In this document: in pieces, positions 47,373 to 64,000 of the stretch | How positions within the stretch are numbered: position 1 is the first letter of the stretch | Layout of the letters: each line of letters begins with the position of its first letter | DNA from: Adineta ricciae | Taxonomy: Eukaryota; Rotifera; Eurotatoria; Adinetida; Adinetidae | Length of the DNA: 64,000 bases | Direction of reading: 5' to 3' | Assembly (NCBI GenBank): GCA_905250025.1 | Contig: CAJNOJ010000107.1 | Span: 62,001-126,000, forward strand | Translations under genes and position numbers: made by a program | Notes under the pieces: model-generated | Database searches by the model: none | What the model saw: the letters and a program-made list of their open reading frames with translations, nothing else | What the model was told of the DNA's origin: nothing

Positions 47373-48278
47373 CTATGCATTTTCAAAATGGTTAATCATT
47401 GATCGGTAGATCTGTTCTTTGACGTGATCGTCACCCATATGGCCTTGATCGAACACAACTGATTGTGCTTTCAATATTCGTGCTAATTCATGTTGTTTTG
47501 TTGGCGGTATTAATTTGTCCCGAGTGGAAATTTGTACAGTAATTGGTATATTCGCATCACATATAATTTGCACTCCTTCGTTTGACAAATAATGACTAGC
47601 AGCTGCCGACGCTTGACAAGCACATGCTTGTTGATTGCCAAATGCCCACCATTCGTCATATTCGTTTAACCAAAGTGTCGCATATGTTTCACCTCGAGTT
47701 GCCAAAGTCTCCGGCGAAAATGCCGCGGGAAGAAGAACATTTCGAATCATATGTTCTCGATCTTTTTTAATCAGAAACGGCATCAATTTTGACCATACAC
47801 CCGGGCCAAATGCTAATGGTCGAATATAAGTACCACGGGATGTAGCGACAAGATACAGTGATCGAAGACGATGTTCGGATACTAAAAGTAATGCTAACTC
47901 TTGTGCAACCATTCCACCAAGACTTGCACCAAAGACGTGGACGGAAGAGTTCTTCCCCCAAACTTCATTGATTAATAGATATGCATCGTTTGCTAACATA
48001 CGAGATGTTTGCCGTTCAAGTCGAGTGCAGGTGGATTTGCCAATACCACGATGATCATATGTTAGAATTTCGATGGATTTTTGCAAAGAAGAAAAATGAT
48101 TCACAAGATAATTTGCTTGTTCTTCAAAGTGCCTCATAGTTGCAAACGCACCCATGACCATAATCATTTTGAGACTGTGTTCAGAGGAAACGTTAGGTGA
48201 CGAACGTATTTCATAATATAGTTGGACTTCGGGAGATATGACACATGTATTCGAAGTAATTTGAATGTTGTTCATCAT
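47373..48278 (-). CDS. alpha/beta hydrolase fold protein, intronless
   Basis: Single reverse-strand exon, 301 residues, starting MMNNIQITSNTCVISPEVQL. Fold markers: MVMGAFATMRHFEEQANYLV (oxyanion region), LTYDHRGIGKS (typical D-x-R-G-x-G-x-S strand), the nucleophile elbow VFGASLGGMVAQE, the acid ISTRDKLIPP and the terminal His FDQGHMGDDH. All three catalytic residues are therefore in place. There is no signal peptide, cap insertion or membrane segment, so a soluble cytosolic esterase/epoxide-hydrolase-like enzyme is expected. Specific family not assigned. Intronless, like the other genes here suspected of foreign origin, but the resemblance is too general to argue transfer on that basis alone. 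Confidence 0.72.
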   Translation of the reverse strand: MMNNIQITSNTCVISPEVQLYYEIRSSPNVSSEHSLKMIMVMGAFATMRHFEEQANYLVNHFSSLQKSIEILTYDHRGIGKSTCTRLERQTSRMLANDAYLLINEVWGKNSSVHVFGASLGGMVAQELALLLVSEHRLRSLYLVATSRGTYIRPLAFGPGVWSKLMPFLIKKDREHMIRNVLLPAAFSPETLATRGETYATLWLNEYDEWWAFGNQQACACQASAAASHYLSNEGVQIICDANIPITVQISTRDKLIPPTKQHELARILKAQSVVFDQGHMGDDHVKEQIYRSMINHFENA

Positions 48279-48490
48279 TTCAAGACCTGTTATAGTCTGA
48301 TAAGTGATATATAGAGCACAAGAAAGTAAACTTTTCGTTATCTGATGACACAGAATTATAGTGTATGCAATGACGTGCTATTGGACACGTCATCTTGTGA
48401 CTTCGCCAACAACATCCATGGCCGTGTCTCAATAACAGAACGCAAGAAAGAAGGAAGAAGGAAAAAAAGCGAGAGAAAAAGAAAAGAATA

Positions 48491-48561
48491 GGGGGCACCC
48501 GGGATTGAACCAGGGACCTCTCGATCTGCAGTCGAATGCTCTACCACTGAGCTATACCCCC
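48491..48561 (-). tRNA. tRNA-Cys (GCA)
   Basis: On the reverse strand the 71-nt sequence folds as a full cloverleaf: acceptor GGGGGTA/TGCCCCC, D arm GCTC..GAGC with AGTGGTA loop, anticodon stem TTCGA/TCGAG with loop CTGCAGA (anticodon GCA), and T arm CCTGG/CCGGG with TTCAATC loop. It closely matches animal cytosolic tRNA-Cys. No intron. A poly-T-like tract (ttctttttc on its strand) follows and could end Pol III transcription. Confidence 0.95.
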
Positions 48562-48777
48562 CATGCCATGAGATATTCGATTTTTCGCGTCGTGTTGAAA
48601 CTGACTTGTACTTTTTCGTTCACAATTATTGAGTCAAATTTATAATATTATAAAATGTGGATATTCAAACAAATGCCACATCATTTCTGATGGAATATTA
48701 TGATCTAATGCAATCGATATTTTTAATGTAGTACAAAGGAAGAAAAAAAAAGAAGTTCGCGTTCTTCAAGTTTGATG

Positions 48778-51700
48778 CTACGATGAATGAGTTTTTTCCG
48801 TTGATTTGGTTCGTAATGTGCCTGAAGTTATCATTGCGCCAAAACCTTTTTCTTGTGAGAATGCATAACCTGATCTAAAAGAAATTATTCAAACGAAACA
48901 TTTTCAAACATGTAAACAATTTCTCAAAATATACTAACGAAGTTGATCGAACCGATGCTGTTCTTTGTCTCAGTTCTCTATCCATTGGAGTCACCGCATT
49001 CTTCTTACCACGTACACAAAACTTTTGTATCAATCGAGCCCTATCCGTTTCATTTGGCATGAACCGCATACGAAAAAATCTAAATCATTCGTACCAATCC
49101 TTCCGTTGATTCAAAACGAAATGTCTTACTCTCGCGCAATCGCAGGCAGAATAAGTATAGCACAAATAAGAATCAGTGTCAACCAAAATGTCAGATTACC
49201 TAGACAGATTTGTGCGACGCCAACATACGCATAATTAATTTTCAAATTCAAGCGTAGTGCTGTCGAATACATTATAAAATGGAAGATAAAGTGGAGTGTG
49301 ATAGTTCCAAAGAGAATGAAAATGTAGATTCCTGACCAATACCACATTTCTATAGCGTTTTCAGTATTCACAACAATGACTAAAATCGTTGCTACCATGA
49401 AACCAAATGATTGTACATCGGTCACAGGTGTACCGGACGGAAGAGTAGTGAAGCACAGACATAAATATGAAAAGAAAAATATAATACAAGATGTGATCAG
49501 GCCATGGGTAGCACATTCGATGAAAACTTTTCGATTGAAATATTGATCTTTTTGGCCAGCTGTGTACCTTAATCAAAAAGAAACATTTCGACACTCATCA
49601 TAGGACGTTTGCACTTACAAATGAGGTCTACTGATCGAATGATTTGCACTGATATCCTAAACAATGATACGCAGGATATTTTATAATTCATTACTCAATC
49701 GTACTTGATCAAGAACGCCCAGTACCAATACCGGGCACGTTGTGAAGAAAATATTATAAGTTGTGACAAAGAATGGATCAAAGATCGTCTAAAAACATCA
49801 ATAGCAAATTTGTGGCTCAATCGAAGTTCTTACTTGTGCAGAAAACCCACAATAGAAAGCGAACCAAAATTGACAGAAAGTAAAAGCAAAGTTCTTGTAA
49901 AAAAAGTAACGTAGGAATTTGGAAATACGTATATACGACCATCGTCCATGCACCAGTAACAGTCGTTCTAAGTATCGAAATTGACCGATACTATAATCAC
50001 TCGCCAGTACGGCTTGTCGACCTTCTTGTCCACTGATTCCAACGCCGATATGTGCTTCTAGATTCAAAACAGTTCAATTTGTGAGTCTATCAACAGAACG
50101 CTTTCTCTCACTTTGAATCATTGAAACATCATTCGCTCCATCACCGATGGCTAATGTGATCACCTGTTGATTTTTCATGATTAACTCTACTACTTGCGCT
50201 TTTTGTAGTGGTGTTACACGACAGCAAATCACTGCTTTGCATTGAGTCGAAAGTTCGAGAAATGTCAGCTTTAGTCCATCTGATAACGCATGCAACAATG
50301 CGGATCCCGTAATTAATAAACTGTACGACTGAGGTCGATTCATTTTCTCAATATCCACACGAAATCGTTCGAGTGCATTCGCAACTTCATCTTCCGTATC
50401 TACGTCAATTTTATGTATCATCATTTCATTGGTCAAAAGTCGACAAGAATATCCCACATTTTCTGCCGTTTCTATACACGAAAAAACAACATCTTCTTCA
50501 GATACACATCTTTCCAAACCCTACCGATTTTATCTCCAGTCAACATCCAGATTTTGATCTGTGCTCTGGTCAATTTCTCGATACATTCGGGCACACCATC
50601 TTGAAGTTTATCTTCGATTGCCGTCATTCCGAGTAGTTTCATATTCTTTTCAATATCTTCGTACAACTTGTCAATTTGTTCCTCACGATTTTGCATACTC
50701 GTTCTGAAATATCTCGAAATTCGATTCAATTCATTAGTGTACACTCTACGTACGTCGCAAGCTTTAACTGTTTTGCCCATTTACGATATTCACCTTCATT
50801 CAACTCTTTCCAAGCTAAACATAGTGTGCGTAAACCTTCTGTCGCAACTTTCTAAACAAACAGAATTTCTGTTAAATCTCAAATATACTCAAAATATACA
50901 TGTAAATGATCATCTGTTACAGCCATAATGTCGCTTTCAGATGACGCCAATCGTTGTTTGATTACAGAATCTGCGCCCTTACAGTAAAGAATAATTTTGC
51001 CCTGATTCTGTATGATAACCTAAACAAAACCGATGAACAACGTCATACAAATCATTCCTAATCGCACTTACTGACATACGCTTTCGATAATTATTAAAAT
51101 CAAGAATGTTCAACAAATCGAACGTTTGAACTTGATTCCGAAAACGACCGGTGATACTACTCTGTGTACGACTCTAAAAGCAGCCGATGAAACAATTATT
51201 TATTCATTTCATTCAATGATTTACCATAAATTCAAAACCAAATGCTCGTGCAGCTGTTACTAAAGCATTCTCATCAGGCGATTGAGCTTGATACGTTATT
51301 TTCCCGTCCATCTCTTCTGTCATAACTGTGTGACACAAAGCCAAGAGGATGAAAAAATGATTGATATCATCATCGTTGTTCTGTTCGATTGCATCAATCA
51401 AATTTCGATCATTCCAAACAAAATGACTATCTTGTCGAACGTAGGATTTGTCGCTTCCGACATCACCATAGAGTTTGCCACGAATCGAGCATTTTTTAAA
51501 TGTCATGACATTCTAAGAGCATAAAAACTGAACTAACACGTGCTTCTTTTCTCTCAGCAACTTACTTGTGTCAATGTACCGGTTTTATCCGAGAAAATAT
51601 ATTGAATTTGCCCTAGTTCTTCGTTGAGTGACGCTGTTCTCGCTTGTGCTTGGATATTACTCGGTTCATAGTACATTCTCATATCCCAATCAATCCATTT

Positions 51701-53204
51701 CGACTGTAGAAAATGAATAAATTCTATGCTGATATACAATGATATTGGTACGACGGTATTCAACAGGATAACATAGGAAAAAAACTTCAATGCTGCCATT
51801 TGTATCGCACCCGTTTGTGCATTTGATGAAATAAACATTTCCCATGGAAGATACGCTCGAAATCGTGAACCGGTACGATATTCCCAAAATGCCGAACAAA
51901 CAGCAATGATCAAACACATGACGAACAAGAAGACAAAAATCTACGAATCATAAAGAAAATATTCGAAACTTTCGCTCTAAAGAACTTGCTCCGATGATGA
52001 TTTTATTCAACCAATGATCGATTTTTGTTCGTTTAAATTTCGGCTTTCCACTATTTTGCATCAATTTCGTATCTCGACCAGCGTAGCACACAACTAGCGT
52101 TCCGAATCAAAGAGTCAAATCGCAAAACATCCTTTCCCTTACTTCCAAATGCCCATTGAGTATTCCGTAATCGCGTACCGCGTAGTAGAAGATTATCATT
52201 TTTCAACGGATAGATCTGTTCATTCCATGTTAAATTACCCTCAAATCGGCGAAGATTATCATTCGGTGGCTCACATTCAATCTTCGCTGGAAGACAAAGC
52301 GCAATTTATCAAGATATCATCCGAAGATTTCTCTTTACCATTGAAATTCGATAGCTTTTCTAGATCGTTTTGAATGCCAACGGTGACTTCAAGTGTTTCT
52401 CGAGGTTTCAAATTTGTTTCTCTAATAAACACAATTGAATCGTTCGACATCTAAACGATGCTCTTCTTTATTGAATTACCCATCTAAATCCGCTGTTTCA
52501 ATTAAACATAGACCATTTGGTTCACTCGTCGAAATCAAGATGACATCCGCCTTTTACAAAGAAAAAGACATTGACATTTACTTTTCTCACAAGTCGAATT
52601 ACAGGAGTGAAATCGTTATTCACAATCTGTACGATGTCTCCGACTTGAATATCTTTCCAATACTTGTCGATTAGTTCTCGATCGACTAAAACTTTCACTC
52701 GTCGATTATTAATTTGTCGATCACTTCGATATCTTGCCTAAAGAAAAGCAGATTATCAGTATGAAAACCGGCCAGATCGAATCTGATTTACAATGTCATC
52801 GACAGCATCTTTGATCGCTGTAACAGCAAGCACGAATATGAGCGACAGTAACGTACTTATTGGCTGAAGTGAACTAATCTGTGGTATATATAATAGAATT
52901 AACAGAAACAGAAAGAACGCATTAGCGAGTCGACGAAATTGTTCGAAGAGATTTTTGGGTAGAAATGTCACAATGTTATATTTTGTTGTTGAAATTCGAT
53001 TATTCTTTGAAATTAATCTCATTGCTACTAATCAAAATCAATTTCGTCGTTTCCTACTTTATATTTCTGCGTTCGGTTGAAGATAGTATCATTTGCTCTT
53101 ACGACACGAGTCGATGCTACTAAACAAGTGAACAAGAGTGAAGTTGTCAGTATGAAACACTTACCTGTTGTCTTATTCTTCTTACAACAAAGACATTTGC
53201 GCAT
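48778..53204 (-). CDS. P4-type ATPase phospholipid flippase, ATP8-type
   Basis: Long reverse-strand multi-exon gene starting [13 protein letters not shown] (ATG 53202-53204) and ending THSS at 48778. The N-terminal P4 signature [20 protein letters not shown] is present, with an actuator region and [11 protein letters not shown]. The PISL motif lies in [13 protein letters not shown], then [20 protein letters not shown] and the phosphorylation site [10 protein letters not shown]. Nucleotide-binding segments include [19 protein letters not shown] and KGAD, and the hinge is [13 protein letters not shown] followed by [20 protein letters not shown]. The final cytosolic tail has [18 protein letters not shown] after the P-domain resembles ATP8B more than ATP8A. 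The catalytic Asp and all core motifs are intact. These pumps need a CDC50/TMEM30 subunit, not seen in this window. Some exon edges in 52.0-52.5 kb are uncertain. Confidence 0.88.
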
Positions 53205-54199
53205 GTTTTGAAGAGAAATATCGATCTATAAGATAAAGATTTAGTTCGTTTCGTTCATTCGTTGATTGAAGGATATCGTCGAGAAAACTTTAATCCATCT
53301 GTCGACAAAGTACTTTATATATTGACAAAGGTTGTCATCGTTTTATGTTTATGACGTTTAATCACTTAGCATTAACTTTTATTCATCTGAGGAATGTCTG
53401 TAAAATTCAATGTGTTTTTCTTTTCTTCGTATCTTTATTGAGGTCGCATTTATGCAGAAATGAAACGTTTTATTTGAGTAAAATAAAGGATATTGTGTTC
53501 ACATGAATGCGTATGAAATCAACTCAATTGTCTCATCGCGTAATTATTTTCGAATTGATAACAATTGACTGACTTTCCTTTCCTTTTCTCAGGTGATGAA
53601 TACGTATAGAAATATTAATAACTAGAAACTCTTTCATAAGTAATCAGGCTATTTACAAAATTCAACGACGGAATAGCATAACATTTTTATTTTACTTGCA
53701 GGTCTAAAGATAGGCGAATACTGATTTAATTACAGACAACATAGAGTAGGAGGAAGAAAACATTTTTTTTTCTGGGAAAAAAAGAAGTGAGAAGTTTTTT
53801 TTAATGATACAATGACACGAATAAACACGCGTGCTTTTTAATTATTTGCATTGGAGAACGATGAAACGGCTGAGAGAAAGTCATGCAAGAGATCATTGAC
53901 AACCGCGGTGATCTTCAAACCTATATTTACAGTCAATTTTTCTGACGCTTTTTTTTTTCTACTCGAATGATAGTCATCGAGAATGAACATTCTAATCAGG
54001 ATAATTTAATAAGAGAAGACGAATCACTGATTGTGATGAACATTTAAAGAACAAAGATAGTCGAAGTAAAAATCTAATCAAAAACATCTGTTTTCTCATT
54101 GGTGGAAAACAGACCTCTATGATTATGTCGTCTTTTTCTATTGACGTCAAACTGAAAGTTCTTTTCTTTTTCTTCATCACGGATTAACATTAGACAACG
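53205..54199. other. 1-kb intergenic gap between divergent genes
   Basis: AT-rich, with short T runs. It separates the starts of the flippase (reverse) and NF1 (forward), so both promoters should be here. No coding exon, RNA gene or repeat family seen. Confidence 0.45.

Positions 54200-64000
<9,801 letters not shown>

Noticed and set aside
48356..48547. Reverse-strand frame overlapping the tRNA-Cys gene
   Set aside because: Translation of tRNA sequence (the EHSTADREVPGSIPGA-type product is a familiar artefact).

Overview
The window looks like nuclear DNA from a small, compact-genome invertebrate, most likely a bdelloid rotifer. It is AT-rich and gene-dense on both strands. Most introns are about 50-60 bp with GT..AG ends, and intergenic gaps run from about 100 bp to 1.5 kb. 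Clear animal orthologues (NF1, RABGAP1, HOIL-1/RBCK1, ANKMY1, ATRAID, TMEM184, DDAH, PP2C, P4-ATPase, NCAM-like) are interleaved with genes whose closest resemblance is bacterial or fungal: a bacterial-type methyltransferase, a PaaI-type thioesterase, a fungal-type MFS transporter, a laccase and a MetE-like protein. A broken ADP-ribosyltransferase/TPR gene of a type expanded in bdelloids is also present. The species assignment is an inference from this mix.

Layout. 0-10 kb: 3' end of an EF-hand gene, a MetE-like gene, a small orphan, a bacterial-type methyltransferase (-), a tiny membrane protein, a penta-EF-hand gene (-), TMEM184 and ATRAID. 10-20 kb: a gap with a dehydrogenase relic, PP2C phosphatase, ANKMY1 (-), an orphan membrane protein (-) and RBCK1 (-). 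20-26 kb: the ART/TPR pseudogene, a secreted Cys-rich repeat peptide, an orphan secreted glycoprotein, an ABHD17-like hydrolase and DDAH (-). 26-40 kb: RABGAP1 (-), a small orphan (-), an MFS transporter and an NCAM/fasciclin-II-like receptor (-). 40-54 kb: a laccase-type multicopper oxidase (-), an F-box/GRDP-like gene, an EF-hand orphan (-), a thioesterase (-), an alpha/beta hydrolase (-), tRNA-Cys (-) and a P4-ATPase flippase (-). 54-64 kb: NF1 (neurofibromin), running off the right edge, with a two-exon gene nested antisense in one of its introns.

There is no operon-like grouping. Neighbours are functionally unrelated, as expected for a metazoan chromosome. Several genes touch small-GTPase or membrane-trafficking biology (NF1 RasGAP, RABGAP1, flippase), but nothing in the sequence links them.

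No CRISPR array, intact transposon or integrated virus was seen. The observations most worth a second look are the triple-repeat secreted peptide, the antisense gene nested in NF1, the DDAH whose catalytic Cys appears displaced, the ART-deleted TPR pseudogene, and the cluster of likely horizontally acquired genes. Exon boundaries were read by eye from GT/AG signals and reading-frame continuity. They are internally consistent in phase where given, but not transcript-verified.
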